From: Anaerolineae bacterium
Lineage (GTDB): Bacteria > Chloroflexota > Anaerolineae > Aggregatilineales > Aggregatilineaceae
Assembly (NCBI GenBank): GCA_023382715.1
Contig: JAHDWP010000002.1
Location: forward strand, 1 to 64,000
Direction: 5' to 3'
Length of the DNA: 64,000 nucleotides
A program made the position numbers and the translations under genes. Below are positions 1-8,618 of this stretch, one piece after another; position 1 is the stretch's first letter, and each line of letters opens with the position of its first letter. The notes below the pieces were generated by a model that worked only from the letters and a program-made list of their open reading frames with translations, made no database searches and was not told the origin of the DNA.

Positions 1-12
1 GGGGACATTGGC

Positions 13-180
13 TCATGCCCTCATTTTACCCATACCCTGTCCTTTTGCCACTCCCGAATCATAGGTTCGCTTGACAGCCGTGCGCGCGACGGATTCAAGC
101 GTTACGGCGTCCAGACTCTCAAGATATGTGATAGAGGACAACAATTTTACGGCAGGGTGCATTTGATCTGAATTGGGCAT
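13..180 (-). pseudogene. Crp/Fnr-family regulator, N-terminal fragment
   Basis: Reading leftward from an ATG at 180 with a good ribosome site (AGGGGAAATACC), the first 45 or so codons read like the start of a Crp/Fnr cyclic-nucleotide-binding regulator, with the segment LLSSITYLESLDAVTLESVA followed by the usual R-T-Y-x-S-G turn. After that the family normally continues into the cNMP beta-roll. Here the frame continues for only about a dozen unrelated residues and stops at 13, giving 55 codons. The gene is therefore truncated or frameshifted, unless the rest lies in another frame beyond the window edge. It is divergent from the histidine kinase gene across about 113 bp. Confidence 0.5.
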
Positions 181-293
181 GGTATTTCCCCTGAACGATT
201 GGCATTTGAACCCCTCAGCAGAGTTTATGTTGTTGTTGGACAGCCTGTTAAGCACTATACTGAAGAAAAATATGAGTTTAACCGTGGTGTGCT

Positions 294-2195
294 GTGACTC
301 TCCGAAACAGGCTGGGCCTGCTGTTCTTATCCTTCTTGATTCTAGTGACGATCTCCGTGGTGGCAACCGCGTGGATGGTGCGCGATCAGGATCAGGACGC
401 GCTGGTGATCAATCTGGCTGGACGCCAGCGTATGCTCGTGCAGCAGATCATCAGCCAGACGCTGCAAATCCAAGCGGGCCAAAACCCGGACGAACACAGA
501 CAAATTCTGCGTGACGCAACAACTGTGTTTGATCAAACACTCACCGCGTTGATTGCCGGTGGCGAAACGCAGTATCTGCCGGGTCAGACGGTTCCCATAC
601 CGGCAGCCGGATTGGAGACCATCCGGGCTGAACTGCGCGACCTCCAGCAGCGTTGGACCATGTTCCAGGATGATTTGCACATCATTGAAACGGCATCACC
701 CGGCAGCGCCAGCTTTGACACCGCGATTCAGTCTCTACAGGCGCTTGCGCCGCAGTTGGTTCGGCAGGCGGACGAGATTGTGCGGTTATACGAGGCAGAG
801 TCGGAGCGCAAGCTGGCGTATTTGGGGTGGATACAAGCTGGTTTTTTCTTGTGCGCAGTCGGACTGTTGGTGATCGGCGTAGTGATGATCCGGCGCGCAA
901 TCATGACCCCACTGCAAACACTTAAGAACGCAGCACAACAGATCGGGCAGGGTGACCTCGACAGTCCGGTACAGATCGCTGGCCCGCCTGAATTCACAGA
1001 TCTGGCGACCAGCGTCGATACCATGCGCGCCCAGCTAAAGACCTTAACCGGAGAACTTGAGGCACGAATCTACCAGCGCACGCGCGAATTGACCGCCCTG
1101 TACGACGTGATCCGCGAGATTTCGTCGCATTTGGATATCGCGCACGTTCTGGACTCAGTGACCGCTAAGGCTCGCGATCTGCTCGATAGTGATGTCGCGT
1201 GCCTGTGTTTGCTGGATAGTGCGGGCGAGTCGTTGATGCTCAAGGCGTATAACGGTCCTCAGGATGCGGTATGTGGCAGTTGTGTGCTGGCGAAACACTC
1301 GGTTGCGGCGCAGGTTTTGGGCCGTGAGGAAGCCATGATTTGTGACGTAGGCGGCTGCCAGACGGTGGCCCCGGACTATCGGGCCAGCCACCTTGCCGCG
1401 CCGCTGCAGGTGGGGGAACGCGTGATCGGGGCGTTATGTGTTGGCAGCACACGGGCGGCCACTTATTCTGATGAGCAGGTCCGACTGCTGACCGAACTGG
1501 CGAACTCAACAGCAATCGCGCTGGAAAATGCGCGGCTGTATGAGCAGGCCGAACGTGTGGCAGCATTGGAAGAACGCCAGCGTATTGCCGCCGATATACA
1601 TGACGGGCTGGCCCAGACGCTCAGTTATGTCAGGCTCAAAACCGGTCGCCTGGCGGATCTGATCGCGCGCGATGCAGATGAGCAAGCGGCACAGGAATTG
1701 ACCCTGATTAGCGCTGCGGTAGACCGTGCCGATCACGAAGTGCGCCAGTCGATCGCCAGCTTGCGGGCTGTTCCGGTTCTGGATCGCACATTGCAGGAGC
1801 ATCTTGCTGACGTTGTCGCCGATTTCACCCAATCCGTCCCCGAAGTTGCAATTGATGTTGTGAGCGCGGATGATCACGATGTGGTCCTGGAAAGTGACGC
1901 GATGGCCCAGGTGCTGCGTGTGGTTCAGGAAGCCTTGCAGAATGCGCGCCGCCATGCCAGCGCGTCCCGCGTTACGATCCGGTTGGAGCGCCAGGGAGCA
2001 GTCTATCGTGTTATGATCCATGATAATGGCTGCGGGTTTGATCCCAGCGCCGTGAACGGCAAAGGGCACTTTGGACTGAGCATCATGCAGGCACGTGCGG
2101 CACGCATTGGCGGCGATCTGATGATTGAGGCAGCGCCGGGACAGGGCACGCACGTGATTCTGGCATGGCCTGTACAACAGGCGATGCCTGCGTAG
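294..2195 (+). CDS. NarX-type sensor histidine kinase with GAF domain
   Basis: Membrane sensor kinase of 633 residues that would phosphorylate the response regulator encoded just downstream. Start is GTG. Membrane segments lie near residues 8-28 and 176-199 and enclose a periplasmic helical domain. At about residues 39-52 this domain has the motif INLAGRQRMLVQQI, like the P-box of NarX/NarQ and PilJ-type sensors. HAMP follows (about 200-255), then GAF (about 265-420). The HisKA_3 dimerisation domain has the phospho-acceptor His436 (DIHDGLAQ), followed by an HATPase with N-box QEALQNARRH and G-box DNGCGFD. The GAF domain contains several Cys residues (CLCLL, CGSC, CDVGGC), which could suggest a redox or metal-cluster input; that is inference. 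The stop is 17 bp before the regulator ATG, so this is an operon. Confidence 0.9.
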   Translation: MTLRNRLGLLFLSFLILVTISVVATAWMVRDQDQDALVINLAGRQRMLVQQIISQTLQIQAGQNPDEHRQILRDATTVFDQTLTALIAGGETQYLPGQTVPIPAAGLETIRAELRDLQQRWTMFQDDLHIIETASPGSASFDTAIQSLQALAPQLVRQADEIVRLYEAESERKLAYLGWIQAGFFLCAVGLLVIGVVMIRRAIMTPLQTLKNAAQQIGQGDLDSPVQIAGPPEFTDLATSVDTMRAQLKTLTGELEARIYQRTRELTALYDVIREISSHLDIAHVLDSVTAKARDLLDSDVACLCLLDSAGESLMLKAYNGPQDAVCGSCVLAKHSVAAQVLGREEAMICDVGGCQTVAPDYRASHLAAPLQVGERVIGALCVGSTRAATYSDEQVRLLTELANSTAIALENARLYEQAERVAALEERQRIAADIHDGLAQTLSYVRLKTGRLADLIARDADEQAAQELTLISAAVDRADHEVRQSIASLRAVPVLDRTLQEHLADVVADFTQSVPEVAIDVVSADDHDVVLESDAMAQVLRVVQEALQNARRHASASRVTIRLERQGAVYRVMIHDNGCGFDPSAVNGKGHFGLSIMQARAARIGGDLMIEAAPGQGTHVILAWPVQQAMPA

Positions 2196-2212
2196 TTAGT
2201 GGAGCTAGACAA

Positions 2213-2866
2213 ATGGACCCTATTCGCGTTTTATTGGTCGATGATCATGCCCTGTTTCGTGAAGGGTTGGCAAGCATCATCACGGGCCAGCCCGATATGG
2301 TTATCGTGGGGCAGGCTGACGATGGGCTGGAAGCGCTGGTCAAGGCGCAGGAATTGAAACCCGACCTGATCCTGATGGATATCACCATGCCCGGTGGCAG
2401 CGGCCTGGAAGCAACACACAAGATCAAGGCAGCCTTGCCGGACACGGTGATCGTGGTGCTGACGGTCCACAGTGACGAAGAAAAGTTGTTTGAAGCGATC
2501 AAGAACGGCGCACAGGGATACCTGCTCAAGAATATCCGCTCCGAAACCATGCTGGACTTGATTCGCGGTGCGCTGCGCGGCGAAGCGGCCATCACACCGG
2601 TGCTTGCCGGTCAGATACTCGAAGAATTCCGTCGCCTGAGTCGCAACCTCCCCGACGAGATGGGCGAGCCAGTCGAAACGTTGACGTTCCGCGAACAGGA
2701 AGTTCTGGCGCAGGTGGCGACCGGGGCGAGCGACAAAGAGATCGCCGAGCAGTTCAATATCAGCCTGCATACCGTCAAAAGCCATATGCGCAACATTCTC
2801 GCCAAGCTGCATGTCAACAGTCGCTACAAAGCCGCCTGGTACGCCCGGTACAAGGGGTTGGTGTAA
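2213..2866 (+). CDS. NarL/LuxR-family response regulator
   Basis: Two-component DNA-binding regulator of 217 residues, partner of the preceding kinase. The ATG at 2213 is preferred over an in-frame upstream ATG because GGAG lies just upstream and the protein then starts at the receiver (IRVLLVDDHALFREG). The receiver has the acidic pair D10/D11, the phospho-acceptor D56 (LILMDITMPG), a conserved T near 84 and K near 106. The C-terminal LuxR-type helix-turn-helix begins LTFREQEVLAQVATG and includes HTVKSHMRNILAKL. No target site was identified. A terminator follows the gene. Confidence 0.93.
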   Translation: MDPIRVLLVDDHALFREGLASIITGQPDMVIVGQADDGLEALVKAQELKPDLILMDITMPGGSGLEATHKIKAALPDTVIVVLTVHSDEEKLFEAIKNGAQGYLLKNIRSETMLDLIRGALRGEAAITPVLAGQILEEFRRLSRNLPDEMGEPVETLTFREQEVLAQVATGASDKEIAEQFNISLHTVKSHMRNILAKLHVNSRYKAAWYARYKGLV

Positions 2867-2915
2867 ACGGATCCATTCCTCCTCTAGACGATACGAATTA
2901 ATCCCTGCCTCATAG

Positions 2916-2950
2916 GAGCGATGAAGCCGTACACCCCATCGCTCTTTTTT
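2916..2950 (+). terminator. Intrinsic terminator of the two-component operon
   Basis: GAGCGATG (2916-2923) pairs with CATCGCTC (2937-2944) and is followed directly by six T residues. Confidence 0.85.
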
Positions 2951-2975
2951 CATGCTGCTATCCCCCTGAAGAACG

Positions 2976-3004
2976 TTACATCAGAAGAACAAAACGATTA
3001 CACT
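2976..3004 (+). promoter_or_regulatory. Sigma70-like promoter of the YdhR-like gene
   Basis: TTACAT (2976-2981) and TACACT (2999-3004) are separated by 17 bp, about 45 bp before the ATG and just after the preceding terminator. The boxes deviate from consensus. Confidence 0.45.
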
Positions 3005-3049
3005 AAAAGTAAACGGTTCGATAGCAGAAACCCAAAGGAGGGAAAGCTC

Positions 3050-3370
3050 ATGTCTCAGAAAATATTGCAGGTCAATTTTAAGTTCAGTGTGTCAAAAGCG
3101 GAGTACGAGCAGGTGTGCTTGCCAGAAGCTCCGAATCTTGCAGCTGCTCCTGGTTTGCGTTGGAAGGTGTGGATCATGAACGAGGTGGAACGTGAGGCAG
3201 GGGGGATTTACCTGTTCGATGATGAGACCTCACTGCAATCGTTCGTCGAGCCGCTCAAGGCTATGTTGGATGCTCCCATCTTCAGTGATATCCGTATGAC
3301 AACGTTTGATATTTTGGAGGCACTCACCCTGATCACACGCGGTCCTATTCAGGAAACTGCTCAGATATAA
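3050..3370 (+). CDS. YdhR-like putative monooxygenase (small dimeric alpha-beta barrel)
   Basis: A 106-residue soluble protein resembling the YdhR family. That family forms small ferredoxin-like dimers related to antibiotic-biosynthesis monooxygenases; the reaction is unknown for most members. The ATG at 3050 has a strong site (AAAGGAGGGAAAGCTC). Visible family features are a beta strand at the start (ILQVNFKFSVS), a central GLRWKVWIMNE segment, and a GGIYLFDDETSLQSFVEP segment followed by helices. It is monocistronic: a terminator lies upstream and an IS256 element begins 18 bp after the stop. Family assignment is moderate; substrate cannot be read from sequence. Confidence 0.7.
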   Translation: MSQKILQVNFKFSVSKAEYEQVCLPEAPNLAAAPGLRWKVWIMNEVEREAGGIYLFDDETSLQSFVEPLKAMLDAPIFSDIRMTTFDILEALTLITRGPIQETAQI

Positions 3371-3388
3371 CGCTGAAGGACCGGTCAA

Positions 3389-4794
3389 GTCCGAAAACTT
3401 CTGTAAAAGTGGAGACGTGGCATCGGATTAGACAGCCTTCCTCTGAAATGATGTAGGTTCGGGTGAACTGGGCGACAACTCCAGCTCCCGTCGTAAGCGG
3501 CGCAGCATGGCAAGCTCCAGGTCGGTCATGCGCACACGCTGCCAGCGCTCACTGGCCTGCCAGAGCGTGGCAAAGACCAGCTTCAAGCAACTGCGCTCAT
3601 CGAAGAAGCGCGGGATGGTTTTGGTGCGGCGGCGCTGCTCGGCGAAGGCCCGCTCAATCAGGTTGGTAGTCCGAATGCGCCGGTGATGCAAAGGCGGGCA
3701 GCGTAGGAAGGCCAGGCACGCTTCCAGGTCATCGAGCAAACAGGTGATCGCTGACGGGTAGAGCTGCTCATAGGTGTCGAAGAAGTCTTTCAGCAACCGG
3801 TCCGCCGTAGGCCGGTTGGGCGCATTCCAGATCGCCTGCAATCGCTGCTTCACCTCGGGTTGAGCCGACAGCGGGACTTTGTCGAGGATGTTGCGGGTCT
3901 TGAGCATCACGCAGCGCTGGCGCAGGCTTTTGGGCCAGACTTCCTCGACTGCCGCAATCACCGCTGGCGCACCATCCGTTGTGACCAGCGTCGGGGTGGG
4001 CAGGCCGCGTTTGGTCATGTGACGGATGAACTCACGCCAACAGGACAGGCTTTCTTTATTGCCCAACGCCATGGGCAGCAGCACCTTACTTCCATCCCGG
4101 CAAATCGCCCAGGCGCACAGCAGCGCTTCTTTCACGTTGCCCTGCCGCCGCAGACTCTCATACACCGCATCCAGAAAGACGTATTCGACCTCGAACTCCG
4201 CCAGGCTCCGCACGCAGAAACGTTGGTAATCTTCCCACAGGCTGTCGGTGATCTCGCTGATGGCGGTGCGGCCCAGCAAGGGTTCACCGGTCACTGGATC
4301 CCGGAAGGCGTCTTCCACGTCACGCGTCGACAGACCACGGGTGTACATCTGCAGCACCAGGTAATCCAGCACATCCGTGTTGCCCTTGAAGAACTCCATC
4401 AGCCGGGAACGATACGGCTGTTCGCTGTCGCGCACCTGGGGCACCGCCAGGGCGATCTCGCCCTCCGCACTGCGCATTCGACCCGGCTTGTAGCCGTTGC
4501 GATACCCGACCGCCTCTTCCTGGCGTTCGTACCGGTCGCGCCCCAGAAAGTCGGTCACTTCTTGCTCGAGCGCTTCCTGGGCCACCATCTGTGCCGCCAG
4601 CTTCAGAAAGTCGCTGGCCGGTTGCTCGCTCTGCTGGTACCCGCCCTGCAAGTACCCTTCCAACAGTTGCCGGATCCGCTCACTCGGCGGTATCTTCATG
4701 CTCATGGCGTGTGCTCCCTTTCCCCTCGCGGGATTCGTTCTCAGACAAACGAATGGTAGCTCACGCCTCCTTGTTTTTACAGAAGTATACGGAC
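3389..4794 (-). mobile_element. IS256-family insertion sequence
   Basis: About 1.4 kb element with imperfect terminal inverted repeats. At 3389-3408 the top strand starts GTCCGAAAACTTCTGTAAAA. The complement of 4775-4794 starts GTCCGTATACTTCTGTAAAA, with two mismatches in 20. It encloses one transposase gene. I could not find the expected 8-9 bp target duplication, so the element may be old or its flanks rearranged. It lies directly upstream of the defence operon. Confidence 0.85.
3428..4705 (-). CDS. IS256-family transposase
   Basis: Full-length 425-residue DDE transposase of the IS256/mutator type, catalysing cut-and-copy movement of the element. The three acidic positions can be placed at the D of VFLDAVYESLR, the D of TTDGAPAVI and the E of TNLIERAFAEQRRR, the last being the characteristic helical segment of this family. 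The N-terminal third carries the YRNGYKPGRMRSAEGEI region common to IS256 proteins. The start at 4705 has GGGAG about 10 bp upstream. No frame interruption is visible, so the protein is probably active. Confidence 0.93.
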   Translation of the reverse strand: MSMKIPPSERIRQLLEGYLQGGYQQSEQPASDFLKLAAQMVAQEALEQEVTDFLGRDRYERQEEAVGYRNGYKPGRMRSAEGEIALAVPQVRDSEQPYRSRLMEFFKGNTDVLDYLVLQMYTRGLSTRDVEDAFRDPVTGEPLLGRTAISEITDSLWEDYQRFCVRSLAEFEVEYVFLDAVYESLRRQGNVKEALLCAWAICRDGSKVLLPMALGNKESLSCWREFIRHMTKRGLPTPTLVTTDGAPAVIAAVEEVWPKSLRQRCVMLKTRNILDKVPLSAQPEVKQRLQAIWNAPNRPTADRLLKDFFDTYEQLYPSAITCLLDDLEACLAFLRCPPLHHRRIRTTNLIERAFAEQRRRTKTIPRFFDERSCLKLVFATLWQASERWQRVRMTDLELAMLRRLRRELELSPSSPEPTSFQRKAV

Positions 4795-5149
4795 ATTACC
4801 ACTGGTTACCGTAGGGGAGACCGTAGGTAGTCGTCAACAATTTCTTTATCTCGCCCATCTTTTCGCGCAGGTTTTAGGCGCATCGGTTTCTGCCGTAGAT
4901 GCTGTTTTCCACCCCTAAGTGAGGTCACGAATTCTGCCTGGAGTAGCGTGCAGAGAGACAAATTCACAGATGTTTCATGAATGGAACATACTCTGCCGTC
5001 GTAGTTTTGTTGCGCATTCTGTCGTTCTGCCTATCATAGTAAGAACGGCGTAATGTAGCGCCATTTCCGTGGTATTGGGCAGACTTAGCTGCCTTTGTGG
5101 ATGCCCGTGATTTCTGTTTTTCAGAGACTATCTTTTTCAAGGGTGGGTC
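4795..5149 (+). promoter_or_regulatory. Leader region of the defence operon with a candidate promoter
   Basis: This 355-bp stretch between the IS256 end and the methyltransferase holds no credible gene. A possible promoter is TTGCGC (5010-5015) and TATCAT (5032-5037) with a 16-bp spacer. The ribosome site AAGGGTGGG precedes the ATG at 5150. No tight palindromic operator was recognised. Confidence 0.35.
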
Positions 5150-8100
5150 ATGTCGATCAGCTCCCTCGGCTTTCAACATTTGTCTGTTCGTTCCGCCGCT
5201 GACATTCACGAACTTTTCCGTCTTCTGGGATATCCAGTGTATGAGCCAGAGCCGTTCGAAGGCCCTGATCTTGACGAATTGGAGCTCGACGACGTAGATC
5301 GCGCATCTGTTCAGCGCGCCTACGTCGTGTCCAATCTCGACAACCACGCGGTCTATCTGTACGAGGTCGATGATCTTCGCCAAACGCGACTGCGCGGACT
5401 GGCCTGGAACGCTCTCCAGCGCGGGACCGCGCTGCTTGTGGTAACCCGTGACTATCGCGAGATTGTCTTCGCTCACCCTCGGTTTGTCGGCACCCCCACC
5501 AAGAGCAATGTGCGCGTGGACAAGCTGAAGATGATCGTCAGCGATCCAACACGCCACGACCTCGACACCCTGAACGCTATTCACGCCCACCGGCGTACCG
5601 GCCAGCAGGTCTATGAAGCGCAAGCCGAAGCCTTCAACGTCACCAGGATCACCAAACGCTTCTATGACGAGTACAAGGCGCACTACGACCTCGCGCGGGA
5701 CGCTATTCGCCGCTACAACAAGGGCATTCCCGAATTCCAGAACGCCGATCAGGAAGCGAAGCTGCACGCCTTCACTCAGCGTTTGCTGGGGCGGTTGATG
5801 TTTCTCTATTTCCTTCAGCGCAAGGGATGGCTTGGCGGACAGAAGCGCTTCCTGGGCGATCAGTTTATCGACACCGTGCGACGCCATGCCGGTGAGTTCC
5901 GGGGTGATCAGGAGACGTTTTACTACTACACCGAAGTTCTCGAGCCGCTGTTTTTTGAAACGATGAACACGCGGCGGCTCGATAACACTACACGCTGGCC
6001 AGGTGTGCGGATTCCCTATCTCAACGGTGGGTTGTTCGATAAATCACGTGATCCGGAAGGCGTGATTATTCTGCCAGACTCGTTATTTGATCCAAATAGC
6101 AGCGATGGCTTGCTCGCTTTTTTCAACCGCTACAACTTCACCATTGCCGACGATACCCCGCTTGAACAAGACGTGGCCGTTGATCCGGAAATGCTCGGCA
6201 AGGTCTTTGAAAACATGCTCGAAGAGCGTGACCGGGGCCAGACCGGCAGCTTCTACACGCCGCGCACGATTGTGTCGTACATGTGCCAGGAAGCGTTGGC
6301 CGGATACCTCGAAGAGAGCGCGAATATCCCACGCGAGACTACCCGCGCCCAGTTTGATCCCGACACTGATGTAGCCCTCACGCCAGAAGAAGCGCAGCGC
6401 ATAAGCGCCGCGCTCGACACCCTGACCGTGCTCGATCCGGCGGTCGGCAGCGGCTCATTCCTGATCGGGATGCTGGGAGAGATCATCCTGCTGCGCCGAG
6501 CTTGTGCCAGTGCGCTGGGCGTTGAGGTCAATGCGGCGGTTGTAGCTGATTGGAAAGAAGCGATCATCCGCGACACGCTTTACGGCGTAGACATCAAGCC
6601 GGAAGCGATTGAGATCGCTCAGCTTCGGCTCTGGCTGGCGCTGGTCGTGGACCAGACTATCGAACAGGCGCGCCCCTTGCCTAACCTGGACTACAAGCTC
6701 ATGGCGGGCAACAGCCTGATCGAGACTATCGACGGCGAGCCGGTTCTCACTAAGAGCGCGACTGCCCTCTTGCGTGGCGAAGAGTCTGCCATGCAGCTCT
6801 CCAACCCGGCAGGCACGCAGATAGGAATGAGGCTCTTTGAAAGTGAACGCCAAACTCAACAAGCGCGGGTGGAACTCGATATGCTGCGACAGCAGTTCTT
6901 CCGCGCCAGCCCGGAAGAACGTCGTCAGTTGCGCGACAAAGTCACTACTCAGGAACGGCGGATTGTTTTTTCCAGCCTGAGAGAAAAAGCTGAAGCGCTG
7001 CAGGCGCAGATCGATCACCTGGGCAAGAAAGCAGGACTCGCTGGCGGACGGCTGGGACGTGCTGACCAGCGCAAGCTCGAAGACGCCAGCGCCAGGTTAA
7101 CGCGCATAACCGATTTACAGGAAACAATGCGCAACCCGGAAGCCGCGCTGCCGTTCTTCCTTTATCGCCTGCACTTCAGCGAGGTCTTCACGCGCAAAGG
7201 CGGATTCGACGTGGTGGTCGCCAACCCGCCCTATGTACGCATGGAAGCCATCACCGACCAGAAGCCAGAACTGCAAGCATCTTATCCTGAGGTGTACACC
7301 GGTACGGCAGATTTATATGTGTACTTCTTCGCACGGGGCATTCAACTGCTCAGGTCGCATGGCCAGATCACCTACATCGCGCCGAACAAATGGCTGCGAG
7401 CAGGCTACGGCGAGAAGCTGCGTGAGCATTTCGTCAACTCCGTGCACATCGAGCAAATCATTGATTTTGGCCACGCGTCGATTTTCAAGGGTACGGATAC
7501 CTTCCCGTGTATCGTGGTATTCCAGAAAGCCAATGGCAAACCGGCTCACGCCTCTCATGTCCTCGTGACCCGGTTCCCCAGAGACGAATTCGAGCAGTGG
7601 GACCTGCGCGATTTCGTCGAGGAACAGAGCCACCCAGTTGCGGCGAATCGTTTCTCGGCGGCTCCCTGGAGCCTGGAACCCGCCGACATCGAGCGCTTGA
7701 TGGCCAAGATTCAGGCAGCAGGCATCCCGCTGCGAGAATTTATTGGGGCGGAACCCTATTATGGAATCAAGACCGGGCTGAACGAAGCCTTTCTGATCGA
7801 CACAGCAACCAGGGATCGCCTGGTGGCCGAAGACCCCGCATGTGAAGCGATTATCCGGCCCTATCTGCGCGGTCAGGATATCAAGCGCTGGACGCCGGAA
7901 TGGGCTGGACTGTGGATGATCCTTCTCAAGTCGAGTGAGAATCATTCTTGGCCGTGGAGCAAAGCAGGTACAGGCGCCGAGCAGGTTTTCGCGGAGACTT
8001 ACCCGGCACTCTATGCACACATGAAACCATTTGAGGAAAAACTCCGGAAGCGTCAAGATCAAGGCCGGTTTTGGTGGGAACTCAGATCGTGTGCGTATTA

Positions 8101-8572
8101 CGAGATCTTTGAGCAACCCAAGATTATCCACACAGATATTACTTGGCGCGCGCAATTTGCTTTCACGGACGACCCCGTTTATCTGGTTAACACCGCCTAT
8201 GTTTGGCCAACCAACGATTTATACTTGTTGGCGGTTGTCAACTCCCCGTTACTTTGGGCGTTCATGTGGCGCAACGCCATGCACGGAAAAGATGAAGCGC
8301 TGCGCATGATTTACTCATTTACTGAAACCCTACCTATTGCTCAACCCACTGGTGAAATCCGGGCAAAAATCGAGCCACTTGTCAAACAGTTGATCACCCT
8401 CTCTAAAGAGTCGCAAACTCACGCCATACAGGCGGAGATGCGTCGCCTGGAACAACATCTCTCGAATTTGGTTAATCAGGTGTATGGGCTGACACCGGAG
8501 GATATCGAGTTGATGTGGCGCACGGCTCCGCCCAGAATGCCGATAGTGCCGCCGAAGATGGAACAAGAATGA
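5150..8572 (+). CDS. Type IIG/Eco57I-like N6-adenine DNA methyltransferase, putative restriction-modification or defence subunit
   Basis: Large protein of 1140 residues that should methylate adenine in DNA. SAM motif I is LDPAVGSGSFLIGM at about 427-440. The catalytic motif IV is NPPY at 692-695. Between them lies a long charged, probably coiled-coil insertion (about 565-640). The C-terminal third (about 800-1140) resembles TaqI/Eco57I-type target-recognition regions, including a VYLVNTAYVWPTNDLYLLAV strand. The N-terminal 150 residues have the fold signature seen in type IIG enzymes (ALLVVTRDYREIVFAHPRF), but I cannot point to an unambiguous PD-(D/E)XK nuclease. It is first of five co-directional genes and is 46 bp from the OLD nuclease. 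It may be the self-marking component of a DISARM- or BREX-like system; it is not a standard type I HsdM because no hsdS or hsdR is present. Confidence 0.85.
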   Translation: MSISSLGFQHLSVRSAADIHELFRLLGYPVYEPEPFEGPDLDELELDDVDRASVQRAYVVSNLDNHAVYLYEVDDLRQTRLRGLAWNALQRGTALLVVTRDYREIVFAHPRFVGTPTKSNVRVDKLKMIVSDPTRHDLDTLNAIHAHRRTGQQVYEAQAEAFNVTRITKRFYDEYKAHYDLARDAIRRYNKGIPEFQNADQEAKLHAFTQRLLGRLMFLYFLQRKGWLGGQKRFLGDQFIDTVRRHAGEFRGDQETFYYYTEVLEPLFFETMNTRRLDNTTRWPGVRIPYLNGGLFDKSRDPEGVIILPDSLFDPNSSDGLLAFFNRYNFTIADDTPLEQDVAVDPEMLGKVFENMLEERDRGQTGSFYTPRTIVSYMCQEALAGYLEESANIPRETTRAQFDPDTDVALTPEEAQRISAALDTLTVLDPAVGSGSFLIGMLGEIILLRRACASALGVEVNAAVVADWKEAIIRDTLYGVDIKPEAIEIAQLRLWLALVVDQTIEQARPLPNLDYKLMAGNSLIETIDGEPVLTKSATALLRGEESAMQLSNPAGTQIGMRLFESERQTQQARVELDMLRQQFFRASPEERRQLRDKVTTQERRIVFSSLREKAEALQAQIDHLGKKAGLAGGRLGRADQRKLEDASARLTRITDLQETMRNPEAALPFFLYRLHFSEVFTRKGGFDVVVANPPYVRMEAITDQKPELQASYPEVYTGTADLYVYFFARGIQLLRSHGQITYIAPNKWLRAGYGEKLREHFVNSVHIEQIIDFGHASIFKGTDTFPCIVVFQKANGKPAHASHVLVTRFPRDEFEQWDLRDFVEEQSHPVAANRFSAAPWSLEPADIERLMAKIQAAGIPLREFIGAEPYYGIKTGLNEAFLIDTATRDRLVAEDPACEAIIRPYLRGQDIKRWTPEWAGLWMILLKSSENHSWPWSKAGTGAEQVFAETYPALYAHMKPFEEKLRKRQDQGRFWWELRSCAYYEIFEQPKIIHTDITWRAQFAFTDDPVYLVNTAYVWPTNDLYLLAVVNSPLLWAFMWRNAMHGKDEALRMIYSFTETLPIAQPTGEIRAKIEPLVKQLITLSKESQTHAIQAEMRRLEQHLSNLVNQVYGLTPEDIELMWRTAPPRMPIVPPKMEQE

Positions 8573-8618
8573 GCCTGGGATATGGCTTTTCGGACGGGCA
8601 TGGGGACACTGGGAGTTA

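Noticed and set aside
3380-4805. Target-site duplication of the IS256 element
   Set aside because: The 8-9 bp on the two sides (CCGGTCAA and ATTACCAC) do not match.
4964-5887. 307-codon open frame on the minus strand at the start of the methyltransferase gene
   Set aside because: It is antisense to a gene with clear SAM and NPPY motifs, has no recognisable domain and no ribosome site.
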